Positions 9,538-18,308 are shown, numbered from the stretch's first letter. The stretch: 64,000 nucleotides of DNA from Thiomicrorhabdus sp. zzn3 (GCF_029767755.1 NZ_JARUQS010000001.1:434001-498000); one strand, 5' to 3'. A program made the numbers and translations. Notes: generated from the sequence alone by a model not told the origin.

Positions 9538-10236
9538 ATGAGCAAGCACACCATACTGATTATCGAAGACGAAGCGGCCATCCGCGATATGCTTAAATTT
9601 ACCTTAAGTTCTGCGGAGTACGATGTGCTGGAAGCGCCTAATGCCGAACAGGGCTGGCAGATCGCTTCCGAGAAACAGCCGGATCTGATTTTATTGGATT
9701 GGATGCTGCCCGGTGTCAGCGGTGTTTCGTTAGCGCAACGCATTCGACAAAATGAAAAGACGCGCGCCATTCCTATTGTCATGTTAACGGCAAAAGGAGA
9801 GGAAGATGATCAGGTGCAAGGCTTTGAAGCGGGTGCGGATGACTATGTGGTTAAGCCATTCTCTCCACGAGCTCTGGTGGCCAGAATTAAGGCGTTATTG
9901 CGCCGTCAAGACACGGAAGCCGGTGAAGAAGAAAAAATGGTAGCGGGTCAAATGACGCTGGATTTAAGCAGTCACCGTTTTATGGTGGATGATCAAGAGG
10001 TCCGTTTGGGACCGACCGAATTCAAGTTGATTCATTTCTTTATGACGCATCCAAACCGTGTGTATTCGCGAGTTCAGTTATTGGATCGTGTCTGGGGTGA
10101 AAACGTGGTGGTGGAAGAGCGCACCGTCGATGTGCACATTCGGCGCTTGCGTAAATTGCTTGAACCGGTTGGCGTCGCCGATTACATTCAGACAATTCGC
10201 GGTTCGGGTTACCGTTTTTCCGTCGTAGAGGCCTGA
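9538..10236 (+). CDS. phoB: Phosphate regulon response regulator PhoB
   Basis: OmpR-family regulator of the Pho regulon, 232 residues. The receiver domain has the phospho-acceptor Asp in LILLDWMLPGVSG, the Thr in MLTAKGEE and the Lys in VVKPFSP. The C-terminal winged helix contains RVWGENVVVEERTVDVHIRRL. RBS AAGGAAC. It very likely binds the Pho boxes seen upstream of pstC and pstS. The phoR frame begins one base after its stop. Confidence 0.97.
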   Translation: MSKHTILIIEDEAAIRDMLKFTLSSAEYDVLEAPNAEQGWQIASEKQPDLILLDWMLPGVSGVSLAQRIRQNEKTRAIPIVMLTAKGEEDDQVQGFEAGADDYVVKPFSPRALVARIKALLRRQDTEAGEEEKMVAGQMTLDLSSHRFMVDDQEVRLGPTEFKLIHFFMTHPNRVYSRVQLLDRVWGENVVVEERTVDVHIRRLRKLLEPVGVADYIQTIRGSGYRFSVVEA

Positions 10237-10237
10237 A

Positions 10238-11548
10238 TTGTTCTCATCGGGTGTCACGCGTGAATTGACATGGGTGATTACCACTCTGTGGTTACTTCTG
10301 TTTTTCTGCTGGCTCACGGATTGGTGGGTTGAAAGTTTAATTGCCTATCTTGTGCTCTATATCTTTCGTCAGTTATGGAGTATGCGCAAGTTTGAAAAAT
10401 GGATTGAAGGCGGCACGGTTAAAGCCTTTCCTCCTGCCTCCGGTTTTTGGAGTCAGCTGACTTATCTTGTTTCACGTAAACAGCGCGCATTAGAAAAACA
10501 TGCGGATCTGCAACTCTACAAATCCGAGCAGTTTAAGTCCGCCTCCATGTTGATCCCTGACGCGATCGTATCGCTTGATCAAGAAAACCATATTGAGTGG
10601 TTTAATGCCTCATCTGCAAAAATCCTGGAGCTAAGACGTCAGGATGTCGGACGCAAAATAGAAGGGTTGATTCGTCAGCCGGAATTTATCCACTATCTAA
10701 AAGACGAACAGTACCAGGACACCTTAACCATTCATTCTTTGCAAGGTGTGCAACGGACCTTTAGTGTGCGTGTGATTCCTTATTTTGATAGCCATAAGCT
10801 GTTAATCGTTAAAGACATTACCGAGCTTTATAATCTGGCGCAGATTCGCCGCGATTTCATTGCCAATGCTTCTCATGAACTTCGCACTCCGTTAACGGTT
10901 CTTAAGGGGTATTTGGAGGCGATGATCGATACGCCCGGTGAACACCAGAAAATGTGGGCGCCGGCTTTGCAGAACATGCAAAACCAGTCTGATCGCATGC
11001 AGGCGATTATTGAAGACCTTTTGACGCTCTCCAAAATGGAATCGGAAACCTTTTCGTCAGAAGTTGAAGTGGTGGATGTTCCCGCTATGTTGACCAGACT
11101 CAGGGTCGAGGTCGAGCAGTTAAGTCAAGGGCAGCACCAATTTAGCTTTCATATTGATCAAGATTTGAAGCTGAAAGGGTATGCCGAACCTTTAAAAAGT
11201 GTGTTCATGAACCTGGTCTCTAATGCGGTGCGTTATACGCCCGAACAGGGTCGCATTGAAGTACGCTGGTTTTCTGACTCAGACGGTGCGCATTTTGAGG
11301 TGGAAGATAACGGTATTGGGATCGCCAAGGAGCACATACCGCGTTTGACAGAACGTTTCTACCGAGTCGATACGGCACGTTCCCGCGCGACTGGCGGTAC
11401 CGGTTTGGGGCTTGCGATCGTCAAACATGTGCTTGAGCGTCATCAGGCGACTTTGCATGTGGATAGCCTGATCGGCAGAGGTTCCATTTTCAGTTGTAAT
11501 TTCCCTGTGCAGCGCGTGGTCCATCAGCGTTCGGATTCGGCGTTGTAA
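10238..11548 (+). CDS. phoR: Phosphate regulon sensor histidine kinase PhoR
   Basis: Membrane sensor kinase for PhoB, 436 residues. Two hydrophobic N-terminal segments (about residues 10-45) are followed by a PAS region (IVSLDQENHIEWFNASS). HisKA carries the phospho-accepting His in ANASHELRTPLTVLKGYLE, and HATPase_c has NAVRYTP and GGTGLGLAIVKH. The start is taken as TTG one base after the phoB stop, with AGAGG six bases upstream. This implies translational coupling; a later in-frame TTG or GTG remains possible. Confidence 0.94.
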   Translation: MFSSGVTRELTWVITTLWLLLFFCWLTDWWVESLIAYLVLYIFRQLWSMRKFEKWIEGGTVKAFPPASGFWSQLTYLVSRKQRALEKHADLQLYKSEQFKSASMLIPDAIVSLDQENHIEWFNASSAKILELRRQDVGRKIEGLIRQPEFIHYLKDEQYQDTLTIHSLQGVQRTFSVRVIPYFDSHKLLIVKDITELYNLAQIRRDFIANASHELRTPLTVLKGYLEAMIDTPGEHQKMWAPALQNMQNQSDRMQAIIEDLLTLSKMESETFSSEVEVVDVPAMLTRLRVEVEQLSQGQHQFSFHIDQDLKLKGYAEPLKSVFMNLVSNAVRYTPEQGRIEVRWFSDSDGAHFEVEDNGIGIAKEHIPRLTERFYRVDTARSRATGGTGLGLAIVKHVLERHQATLHVDSLIGRGSIFSCNFPVQRVVHQRSDSAL

Positions 11549-11596
11549 AGCTTTAAAAAAACGCATCTTGCAACTTTGAAACGGCAAGATAAGGTT

Positions 11597-11612
11597 TGAA
11601 CAGGCCTGTTCA
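11597..11612. repeat. Extended CAGGCCTG palindrome (TGAACAGGCCTGTTCA)
   Basis: A 16-bp perfect palindrome in the convergent gap between phoR and the Pit gene; a full-length form of the repeated element. Confidence 0.75.
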
Positions 11613-11682
11613 GTTTGGTGAACATCCGTACTTGTATCTTGGGTTATTCGCTGTAGTGGCTTTTAATGTGTTTTCAGAGAGG

Positions 11683-11709
11683 CAACAGGTCAGGCGTGCT
11701 GACCTGTTG
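11683..11709. terminator. Strong hairpin between phoR and pit, without a clear U-tract
   Basis: CAACAGGTCAG and CTGACCTGTTG form a perfect 11-bp stem around GCGTG. Neither strand has a run of T after it, so it may be a factor-assisted terminator or an RNA-stabilising 3' hairpin for the convergent genes. Confidence 0.5.
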
Positions 11710-11724
11710 AGGGCATTCGAAGGG

Positions 11725-13296
11725 TTAGGGAAGCATCATGCCGCGAATCGCAAAATAGAAGATGGCCGCTAAGGTGGCTGATGCCGGAACCGTAATGACC
11801 CATGCCGCTACAATTTTCAAGAAGGCGGAACGTTTAACAAGCTCTTTTTGATAAACCTTATTCAGTGATTTGCGTTCTTTTTTAGTCAGTTCAATATCCG
11901 CTTTTTTCTGTTTTAACTGAGCCAGCATCTCTTTTTTCTCTGCCAAAGACGCTTTTTCAAACTTTTGAATAAACAGATCAACTTCTACTTGGTCCTGTCC
12001 CTGATAGTGATCGCGAATCTCTTGAATGGTTTTGGCGTAACTGCGTTTAAGGTACTCACGCAGGAAGCCAACCCCGAAAATGCCGCCGACAGCGATATGG
12101 GTGGAACTGACGGGTAACCCGAGCTGGGAGGCAATAATAACGGTAATCGCTGCCGCCATGGCGATGGAGTAGGCGCGCATTTGATCGAGTTCGGTAATTT
12201 CCTGGCCGACCGTGCGAATCAGTTTCGGGCCGAACAGGAGCAGACCTAAACTGATCCCCAGTGCGCCGATCAGCATCACCCACAATGGAATTTCCGCTTT
12301 GGTGGAAACACCGTGGGTCTGGATGGCATCATTGATCGCCGCCAGAGGGCCGACGGCATTGGCGACGTCGTTAGCACCATGCGCAAAGCTGAGCAGGGCC
12401 GCAGCAAAAATCAAAGGGATGGTAAACAGTGAGTTAACACTGGCTTTGCTGTTTTGCAAGGCTTGGGCTTGTCGGGCGATCATTGGTTTGACGATCAGGT
12501 AGATGGCGACAGCCATCGCCAGTCCAAGGAGTAAGGCAGTCATGAAATCGACCTTCCATACCTTTTTTAACCCTTTCATAATCAGGTAGGTTGAGAAGGC
12601 CCACGCCATAATGGCGATCAACAGCGGCAGCATTTTCTTGGACGCCGCAATCATATCGTCCTTATAGGTGATGCTGCGTTTGATCCACATTAAAAAGGTC
12701 GCGGCAATTAACCCGCCTATCACCGGAGAGATCACCCAGCTTGCAGCAATGGCGCCCATTTTATCCCAGTTGGCAATTTGCCAGCCGGCGGCGGCAATAC
12801 CTGCGCCTAAAACCCCGCCCACAATCGAGTGCGTCGTCGAGACCGGTGCGCCAATCGCCGTAGCGACATTTAGCCACATAGCGCCGGCGAGAAGAGCCGC
12901 GATCATCAGCCAGATAAAGGTATCGCTGTCGCCGATCAGGGCCGGGTCAATAATGCCTTTTTTGATGGTGCTGACCACGTCCCCCCCGGCAATCAGGGCT
13001 CCGGAAGACTCAAATATGGCCGCGAGAATAATCGCGCCGGTCAAGGTCAAAGCTTTGGAACCCACCGCTGGGCCGACATTGTTGGCGACGTCGTTGGCAC
13101 CGATATTCAATGCCATATAGCCACCGATCATGGCGGCAATCACCAGTTCAACACTCACCACACCGGTACCGGTTTGCAGGTTGGCGGTAAACAGCATGAT
13201 GAGAATAATGAACAGAAGGGCCGTTCCGAAACGGAACATCTCTTTACGGCTTTTATGCGTGGCGTGTTCAATGTCGTTGATATCGCGGAATTCCAT
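11725..13296 (-). CDS. pit: Inorganic phosphate transporter, PiT family
   Basis: Low-affinity phosphate permease (PHO4 domain), 523 residues from the ATG chosen here. The two inverted halves each carry the family signature, GANDVANNVGPAVG and GANDVANAVGPLAA. About ten membrane helices are visible, with a charged cytoplasmic loop (roughly residues 405-470). An in-frame GTG 39 nt upstream is less likely. It is divergent from pstS and convergent with phoR, placing a second phosphate uptake system inside the Pho block. No Pho box is seen on its own strand. Confidence 0.93.
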   Translation of the reverse strand: MEFRDINDIEHATHKSRKEMFRFGTALLFIILIMLFTANLQTGTGVVSVELVIAAMIGGYMALNIGANDVANNVGPAVGSKALTLTGAIILAAIFESSGALIAGGDVVSTIKKGIIDPALIGDSDTFIWLMIAALLAGAMWLNVATAIGAPVSTTHSIVGGVLGAGIAAAGWQIANWDKMGAIAASWVISPVIGGLIAATFLMWIKRSITYKDDMIAASKKMLPLLIAIMAWAFSTYLIMKGLKKVWKVDFMTALLLGLAMAVAIYLIVKPMIARQAQALQNSKASVNSLFTIPLIFAAALLSFAHGANDVANAVGPLAAINDAIQTHGVSTKAEIPLWVMLIGALGISLGLLLFGPKLIRTVGQEITELDQMRAYSIAMAAAITVIIASQLGLPVSSTHIAVGGIFGVGFLREYLKRSYAKTIQEIRDHYQGQDQVEVDLFIQKFEKASLAEKKEMLAQLKQKKADIELTKKERKSLNKVYQKELVKRSAFLKIVAAWVITVPASATLAAIFYFAIRGMMLP

Positions 13297-13433
13297 AATT
13301 GAATCTCTGAGCTTGTAAGTTGAGCGAGACCGCACAATACAGGCGCTATCGGTTGTGTCGCGCCTGATTGTTCAATAGGCCTGGACCGGGTCCCGAATTG
13401 AATCTTCGCATATTGTAAGGGGTTTGCATGCGT

Positions 13434-13489
13434 CTGTCATATATATGTCATAATTCCTTAAAAATACTGTTATGGACGCTTCCTATAAT
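13434..13489 (+). promoter_or_regulatory. Tandem PhoB boxes and -10 element of pstS
   Basis: Four 7-bp units repeat in an 11-bp phase: CTGTCAT, ATGTCAT, CCTTAAA and CTGTTAT. The first two with their spacer form an almost consensus 18-bp box. The last unit is followed by exactly 10 bp and then TATAAT. The arrangement closely parallels the double Pho box of E. coli pstS. Confidence 0.9.
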
Positions 13490-13537
13490 TTGCCCTGTTG
13501 AAACGATTTACTTTTTTTCTATTTGGAGAATACTCAC

Positions 13538-14503
13538 ATGTTGAAACGTCAAGTGCTTCTAGCAATGGGTCTGGCTACAGCGGTAGCTTCACAAACAGCT
13601 TACGCAGCAGTCGATGCAGATCTGCCAACTTATGAAAAAGTTTCTGGTGTCTCTGGTAACTTGAACTCAGTCGGTTCTGATACTTTGGCTAACCTAATGA
13701 CTCTATGGGCTGAAGAGTTTAAGCGTAACTATCCTAACGTAAACATTCAGATCCAGGCCGCTGGCTCTTCTACTGCACCTCCAGCCTTGACTGAAGGAAC
13801 TTCAAACGTCGGTCCTATGAGCCGTAAAATGAAGTCTAAAGAAGAAACGGCATTTGAAAAGAAATGGGGTTACAAGCCGACTCCAATCGCAGTGGCGATC
13901 GACGCTTTGGCCGTTTATGTGAACAAAGACAACCCAATCAAAGGTTTGAGCATTCCACAAGTTGATGCGATTTTCTCTTCTACGCGCAAGTGTGGTCACG
14001 CTACTGACATCACGACTTGGGGTGAAGCAGGTGTTGAAGGTGCTTTAGCGGCTAAGTCTATCCAGATTTACGGACGTAACTCAGTATCTGGTACTTACGG
14101 TTACTACAAGAAAAAAGCCTTGTGTAAAGGTGACTACAAGTCTTCTGTTAACGAACAGCCTGGTTCAGCGTCTGTCGTCCAGTCTGTATCAGCTTCTATC
14201 AACGCGATCGGTTACTCTGGTATCGGTTACAAGACGGCCGGTGTAAAAGCCGTTCCGTTGACCAAGAAAGAAGGTGGTAAATTCATCGAAGCAACCAACG
14301 AAAACGCGTTGAACGGAACTTACCCTCTGTCTCGTCTGCTTTACGTTTATGTAAACAAAGCGCCTAACAAGCAAGTTGAACCAGTTGTTAAAGAGTTCTT
14401 CAAGTTGGTTCTTTCTAAGAGCGGTCAGCAAGTGGTAGAAAAAGATGGTTACATCCCGCTACCAGCTAAAGTGGCTGCTAAAGAGTTGGCAAAATTGAAC
14501 TAA
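13538..14503 (+). CDS. pstS: Phosphate-binding periplasmic protein PstS
   Basis: Periplasmic binding subunit of the Pst importer, 321 residues. The signal peptide has a basic start, a hydrophobic core and a likely cleavage after QTAYAA. Phosphate-ligating motifs seen are [23 protein letters not shown] and [17 protein letters not shown]. The last resembles PstS proteins of other marine gammaproteobacteria rather than E. coli. GGAG is well placed before the ATG. Codon use looks more selected than in neighbours, as expected for a highly expressed protein. It is separated from pstCAB but has its own strong Pho promoter. Confidence 0.96.
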   Translation: MLKRQVLLAMGLATAVASQTAYAAVDADLPTYEKVSGVSGNLNSVGSDTLANLMTLWAEEFKRNYPNVNIQIQAAGSSTAPPALTEGTSNVGPMSRKMKSKEETAFEKKWGYKPTPIAVAIDALAVYVNKDNPIKGLSIPQVDAIFSSTRKCGHATDITTWGEAGVEGALAAKSIQIYGRNSVSGTYGYYKKKALCKGDYKSSVNEQPGSASVVQSVSASINAIGYSGIGYKTAGVKAVPLTKKEGGKFIEATNENALNGTYPLSRLLYVYVNKAPNKQVEPVVKEFFKLVLSKSGQQVVEKDGYIPLPAKVAAKELAKLN

Positions 14504-14525
14504 GTTCAACTTAGCTAAGTCGGAT

Positions 14526-14553
14526 AAAAACCCCGCTTATGCGGGGTTTTTTT
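14526..14553 (+). terminator. Terminator of pstS
   Basis: AAAAACCCCGC, loop TTAT, GCGGGGTTTTTTT; 23 bases after the pstS stop. Confidence 0.92.
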
Positions 14554-14592
14554 ATTTCTGAACAGCAGACTTCCCCGATCTAGGGGCTTAAA

Positions 14593-14612
14593 TTTGAACA
14601 GGCCTGTTCAAA
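14593..14612. repeat. Extended CAGGCCTG palindrome (20 bp)
   Basis: TTTGAACAGGCCTGTTCAAA, a perfect 20-bp palindrome between the pstS terminator and the convergent ferredoxin gene. Confidence 0.75.
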
Positions 14613-14661
14613 CTCTATTGGACGAACCCCGTTTCGTAGTTACGAATGGTCCCGCCTTGAT

Positions 14662-14913
14662 TTAAAGCAGTTCGATCTCAACGTCGGTTAAAGGAATGAC
14701 GCTGCACGTCAAAATTTCGCCTTCGCGAACATCATAGGCTGGAGATTGAATTTCTTCGACATCACCTGATAAAAGCTTGACCGCGCAAGCTCCGCAATTC
14801 CCTCCGCGGCAGCTGTAAGGCATATCAAACCCATTCTCATCCAAGGCTTCGAGCATGGAGAATTGTCCTTCAAATTCACATTCACCTTGTCCGACGACTG
14901 TAATTTTTGCCAT
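14662..14913 (-). CDS. Small 2Fe-2S ferredoxin, YfaE-like
   Basis: An 83-residue plant-type ferredoxin. The four cluster cysteines are visible: C35, C40 and C43 in SCRGGNCGACAV, and C70 in ILTCSV. Length and layout match E. coli YfaE, which maintains the ribonucleotide reductase cofactor, but no nrd gene is adjacent, so the partner is unknown. The ATG starting MAKITVV is preferred; an in-frame TTG 27 nt upstream would add a lysine-rich leader unlike the family. Confidence 0.85.
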   Translation of the reverse strand: MAKITVVGQGECEFEGQFSMLEALDENGFDMPYSCRGGNCGACAVKLLSGDVEEIQSPAYDVREGEILTCSVIPLTDVEIELL

Positions 14914-15028
14914 TTTTAATATCCCGATTTTTTTATTCAAAGCTGCATTTTAACAATTTTAATTACAGGCCATTTGAGTAGAATATACAAAAAATTTATA
15001 GCAGGTTAATAGAGGTTTATAAAGCATA

Positions 15029-15859
15029 ATGACTTGGCAAGATTTTCAGTTGAATTTTCAACGTATTAGAGACAATAAGCTGTTTGAGATCTTTGTGATT
15101 ACCATCATTTTATTCTCTTCCTTAATGATCGGTATTCGCACCTATCAACTGCACCCGATTGCGGAGAATGTATTAGCGTTTCTCGATTATGCCGTCACGC
15201 TGTTCTTTTTGGTCGAGATTCTGATTCGCATGGCCGCAGAGCCGCGCCTGCGCGACTTTTTCAAGAAGGGATGGAATGTCTTTGATTTTGTCATCGTCGT
15301 CGTCAGTTTGATTCCGTTGGACGATTCCGAATACGCCTTGATTGCGCGCATGCTGCGTCTGTTCCGCGTGATGCGTTTGATCTCTTTTATTCCGGAGCTG
15401 CGCGTTTTGGTCTCAGCCCTGATCAGTGCGTTGCCACGCATGGGGTATGTGGCCTTATTGATGTTTATCATTTTTTATCTGTATGCGGTCATCGGTAATC
15501 TACTGTTTTCGCAGATCAATCCTCAGCTTTGGGGAGATTTGGGGATCGCCTTGCTGACTTTGTTCCGTGTCGCCACTTTCGAGGATTGGACCGATGTCAT
15601 GTATGAAACCATGGCCGTCTATAGCCTAAGCTGGATGTACTATATTTCGTTTATCTTTTTCTCGGCATTCGTGTTTCTGAATATGATGATTGGGATTGTG
15701 GTGGATGTCTTGGATGAAGAGCATAAAAAAATGGCAGCGGAAAAGCTGGGGGAGACATTGGAAGAGCATGAAACGTTCGAAAAACGGATTGAGTTAGAAG
15801 TGGCTGAATTGCATCGTAAACTGGATCGTCTTTTAGAGCAGAAAAGTACCCGGCCCTGA
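15029..15859 (+). CDS. One-repeat voltage-gated cation channel (bacterial Nav/Cav-like)
   Basis: A 276-residue ion-transport-domain protein of the NaChBac type, predicted to form tetramers in the inner membrane. Six hydrophobic segments are visible. S4 carries R107, R110, R113 and R116 at three-residue spacing (ARMLRLFRVMRL). The pore loop between S5 and S6 has TFEDWTDV (residues 183-190) where NaChBac has TLESWAS. An acidic/basic C-terminal helix (about 228-272) looks like a tetramerising coiled coil. Ion selectivity cannot be deduced; the acidic filter resembles eukaryotic Cav domain I (EGWTDV). It is a single gene between the ferredoxin and the ect operon. Confidence 0.9.
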   Translation: MTWQDFQLNFQRIRDNKLFEIFVITIILFSSLMIGIRTYQLHPIAENVLAFLDYAVTLFFLVEILIRMAAEPRLRDFFKKGWNVFDFVIVVVSLIPLDDSEYALIARMLRLFRVMRLISFIPELRVLVSALISALPRMGYVALLMFIIFYLYAVIGNLLFSQINPQLWGDLGIALLTLFRVATFEDWTDVMYETMAVYSLSWMYYISFIFFSAFVFLNMMIGIVVDVLDEEHKKMAAEKLGETLEEHETFEKRIELEVAELHRKLDRLLEQKSTRP

Positions 15860-15884
15860 TCTTTTTTCAGCGGTGATTTCGACC

Positions 15885-15913
15885 AGGCCTGTTCAGTTTG
15901 ACAGGCCTTTTTT
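15885..15913 (+). terminator. Terminator built from paired CAGGCCTG-type elements
   Basis: AGGCCTGT, an 8-nt loop, ACAGGCCT, then TTTTT, 26 bases after the channel gene. The left arm is part of a full CAGGCCTG copy at 15884-15891. Confidence 0.85.
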
Positions 15914-16027
15914 ATAAGTGGAATTCAGTAGTGGAATCGGCGGTTAAAACCAAAACTAATATCCTTTAAAAGGCTTGTTAATTCATAGGGTTATTGGGTG
16001 TTTAACAGATATTTAATTTTCAACTTC

Positions 16028-16056
16028 TTGATTTTTAAACTAATTTTATTTATAAT
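16028..16056 (+). promoter_or_regulatory. Sigma70-type promoter of the ectoine operon
   Basis: TTGATT, a 17-bp A/T-rich spacer, TATAAT. The expected start near 16063 gives a leader of about 300 nt before ectA. Confidence 0.7.
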
Positions 16057-16062
16057 GACGCA

Positions 16063-16363
16063 CTAAGTTAATAACCCAAAAGGTTAAACCATCAATTTAT
16101 CAGTTGTATCTAATACACTGTCATTTGCGTTTAGGCGCCTTTCTTATTTAGACCTGTATTTTGTCAAAAACGGGTCGAGTCTAATCCAAAGGACGAGTCC
16201 TGAGGAATCAATCGTATGGCTTTCGCCAAGCTCTATTCGTGACTTCTTTAAGTCTTTTGTAGCTCAGCATGCCATAGTCAGTCCTGTATCCTTGTTGATG
16301 CATATTTTCCTATTCCTGCGATTGGTTGAAACATTCACCTTCAAAGAAAAACGGTAAATCATC
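16063..16363 (+). promoter_or_regulatory. Long structured 5' leader of ectA
   Basis: The leader contains no large gene. GACCTGT (16151-16157) and ACGGGTC (16170-16176), extended by TTTT/AAAA inside, form a long hairpin. TTAGAC/GTCTAA (16148-16153/16179-16184) is a competing pairing. AGGAC-GA-GTCCT (16190-16201) follows, then a GAGGA-preceded 8-codon frame. GACTT-CTTT-AAGTC with TTTT (16241-16258) overlaps its stop codon like a weak terminator. Known riboswitch classes were not recognised. A regulatory role is inference. Confidence 0.35.
16216..16242 (+). CDS. Possible 8-codon leader peptide upstream of ectA
   Basis: The frame encodes MAFAKLYS and stops at TGA. GAGGA lies nine bases upstream of the ATG. 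Its stop overlaps a small terminator-like hairpin. Such short frames occur by chance, so this is only a candidate. Confidence 0.2.
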   Translation: MAFAKLYS

Positions 16364-16915
16364 ATGGAGACCGATACGTCAAAGAAGACGACATCAAAAA
16401 CAACAGACAACACCCCAACCCATTATTCAGACATTTCATTTCGCCACCCGTTGCTTGCCGATGGCAAAGCAATTTATGAATTGATCCGGCGTTCACCGCC
16501 TTTGGATCTGAATTCACGCTACCTCTATTTTCTGCAGGCCAGTCACTTTGCCGATACCTGTGTGATTGCGGAGTCTGAGCAAAGAATCGTCGGGTTCATC
16601 TCGGCTTATTTCAAACCCAATGAACCCGACAACTTATTTGTCTGGCAGGTCGCGGTGGATGAAACCATGCGGGGCAGAGGGTTGGGCGTCAAACTGCTTG
16701 AAGAGTTGGTTGCTTTGCAGAATAACAGCGAGCTTAACCGAATCTCAGCGACGATCAGCCCGTCTAACATCGCTTCACAAAAGCTTTTTGCACGTTTTGC
16801 GAGCCAACATGGTTATCAGGTTCATAAGGAATCCTATATTGAAGCCGAACAGTTTGGCGAAGATGCCCATGAAGCGGAAGAGCTCTATACCTTAACCCGT
16901 ATAGAAACGGAGTAG
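16364..16915 (+). CDS. ectA: L-2,4-diaminobutyrate acetyltransferase EctA
   Basis: GNAT enzyme that acetylates diaminobutyrate to N-gamma-acetyldiaminobutyrate, the second step of ectoine synthesis. 183 residues, with FRHPLLADGKAIYELIRRS, LDLNSRYLYFL and the acetyl-CoA-binding VDETMRGRGLGVKLL. The conserved TISPSNIASQKLF region follows. The first 25 residues are a Thr/Lys/Ser-rich extension of no clear function. The RBS is weak (AACGG), unlike those of ectB and ectC. First gene of ectABC; no ectD hydroxylase and no ectR regulator are present in the window. Confidence 0.95.
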   Translation: METDTSKKTTSKTTDNTPTHYSDISFRHPLLADGKAIYELIRRSPPLDLNSRYLYFLQASHFADTCVIAESEQRIVGFISAYFKPNEPDNLFVWQVAVDETMRGRGLGVKLLEELVALQNNSELNRISATISPSNIASQKLFARFASQHGYQVHKESYIEAEQFGEDAHEAEELYTLTRIETE

Positions 16916-17023
16916 GGCGACACACCAGAATAATCCAAATTAACGTTTAATTTTTCCTCGGCCTAGTGGGGTTGGGGAAGCTATGTAATTTTTATTTAAG
17001 TAGAGTGATTAAAAGGAAAAATC

Positions 17024-18283
17024 ATGTCTTTATCTATTTTTGACCAGTATGAATCTGAAGTGCGCGGTTATATTCGTTCGTTTCCGACGACGTTTGCCAA
17101 GTCCAAAGGCGCGGAAATCTGGGACGAAGCCGGGAAGCGCTATATTGACTTTTTTGCCGGTGCCGGTGCCTTGAACTATGGACACAACAATCCGGTTATC
17201 AACAACGCGGTGATTGATTATCTGCAAAATGACGGCATCGGCCACGCGCTGGATATGGCGACCGTCGCCAAACGCAATTTTATTGAAGGCTTTGTGAATA
17301 ATGTGCTTAAGCCACGTAATCTCGATTACAAATTGCAATTTGTCGGGCCGACCGGAACCAATGCGGTGGAAACGGCACTGAAAATTGCACGTAAAGTAAA
17401 AAAACGCACTCAGGTGATGTCTTTTACCAACGGATTCCATGGTATGACCATGGGCTCTTTGAGTATTACCGGTAACAGTTATTACCTGGACGAAAACTAC
17501 GGTGTGCCGGCTTATACCACTCAGGTGCCATTCCATAACTATCTGGGATCGGAAGTGAACACCATCGCCTATTTGCGCAAAATTCTTGAAGATGAATCGA
17601 GTGGAACCGAGTTGCCTGCGGCTATTGTCCTGGAAACCATTCAGGCCGAAGGCGGGATTAACGTCGCCGGGGCGGAGTGGCTGAAAGAGCTAAGAAAAAT
17701 TTGTGATGATTTCGACATTCTCATGATCGTCGATGACATTCAGGCCGGTAACGGACGTTCAAGCGACTTCTTCAGCTTTGAACGCGCCGGTATTGAGCCG
17801 GATATTGTGACCCTTTCCAAGTCAATTGGTGGTGGACATCCCATGTCATTAGTGTTGTTGAAGCCGGAACTGGATAAGTGGAGTCCGGGGGAGCACTCCG
17901 GTACTTTCCGCGGAAACAACCTGGCGTTCGTTGCGGCCAATGCGGCGATTCGTGAATACTGGGGCGACGACCAATTCTCTACCGAGGTCAAAGCTAAATC
18001 ACAGCTGGTCGAAAGCAAAATGCGCGACATGCAGGCGAAGTACCCTGAGCAGATTGTTGACGTGCGCGGTCACGGCATGATCTGGGGGGCCGAGTTTAAA
18101 GACCCTGAACTGGTTTCCAATACTTGCAGTATTGCTTTCGACAAGGGGTTGGTGATTGAAACCGCCGGATCGGAAGGTCAGGTGATTAAGTTCTTGGGGC
18201 CATTGATCATTAGCGAAGCATTGATCGAAGAAGGCTTCGCCATTCTGGAAGCGGCTTTGCAAGCTGCGATGCAACGAGCCTAA
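17024..18283 (+). CDS. ectB: Diaminobutyrate-2-oxoglutarate transaminase EctB
   Basis: PLP class III aminotransferase that makes L-2,4-diaminobutyrate from aspartate semialdehyde, committing carbon to ectoine. 419 residues, the usual EctB length. It begins FDQYESEVRGYIRSFP, has the cofactor region VGPTGTNAVETALKIARK, the Asp of MIVDDIQAGNGR and the PLP lysine in TLSKSIGGGHPM. RBS AAAGGAAAAATC. The gap to ectA is 108 bp with no terminator seen. Confidence 0.97.
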   Translation: MSLSIFDQYESEVRGYIRSFPTTFAKSKGAEIWDEAGKRYIDFFAGAGALNYGHNNPVINNAVIDYLQNDGIGHALDMATVAKRNFIEGFVNNVLKPRNLDYKLQFVGPTGTNAVETALKIARKVKKRTQVMSFTNGFHGMTMGSLSITGNSYYLDENYGVPAYTTQVPFHNYLGSEVNTIAYLRKILEDESSGTELPAAIVLETIQAEGGINVAGAEWLKELRKICDDFDILMIVDDIQAGNGRSSDFFSFERAGIEPDIVTLSKSIGGGHPMSLVLLKPELDKWSPGEHSGTFRGNNLAFVAANAAIREYWGDDQFSTEVKAKSQLVESKMRDMQAKYPEQIVDVRGHGMIWGAEFKDPELVSNTCSIAFDKGLVIETAGSEGQVIKFLGPLIISEALIEEGFAILEAALQAAMQRA

Positions 18284-18308
18284 TAACTCTCAAAGGAAAA
18301 GAAGATAG

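Noticed and set aside
13340-13366. CAGGCGC...GCGCCTG inverted repeat between pit and pstS
   Set aside because: Only 7 bp with a 13-nt loop and no known operator similarity; likely chance.
16178-16210. Hammerhead-ribozyme-like look of GGACGAGTCCTGAGGAATC in the ectA leader
   Set aside because: The invariant CUGANGA and GAAA core elements are not present in the needed order.
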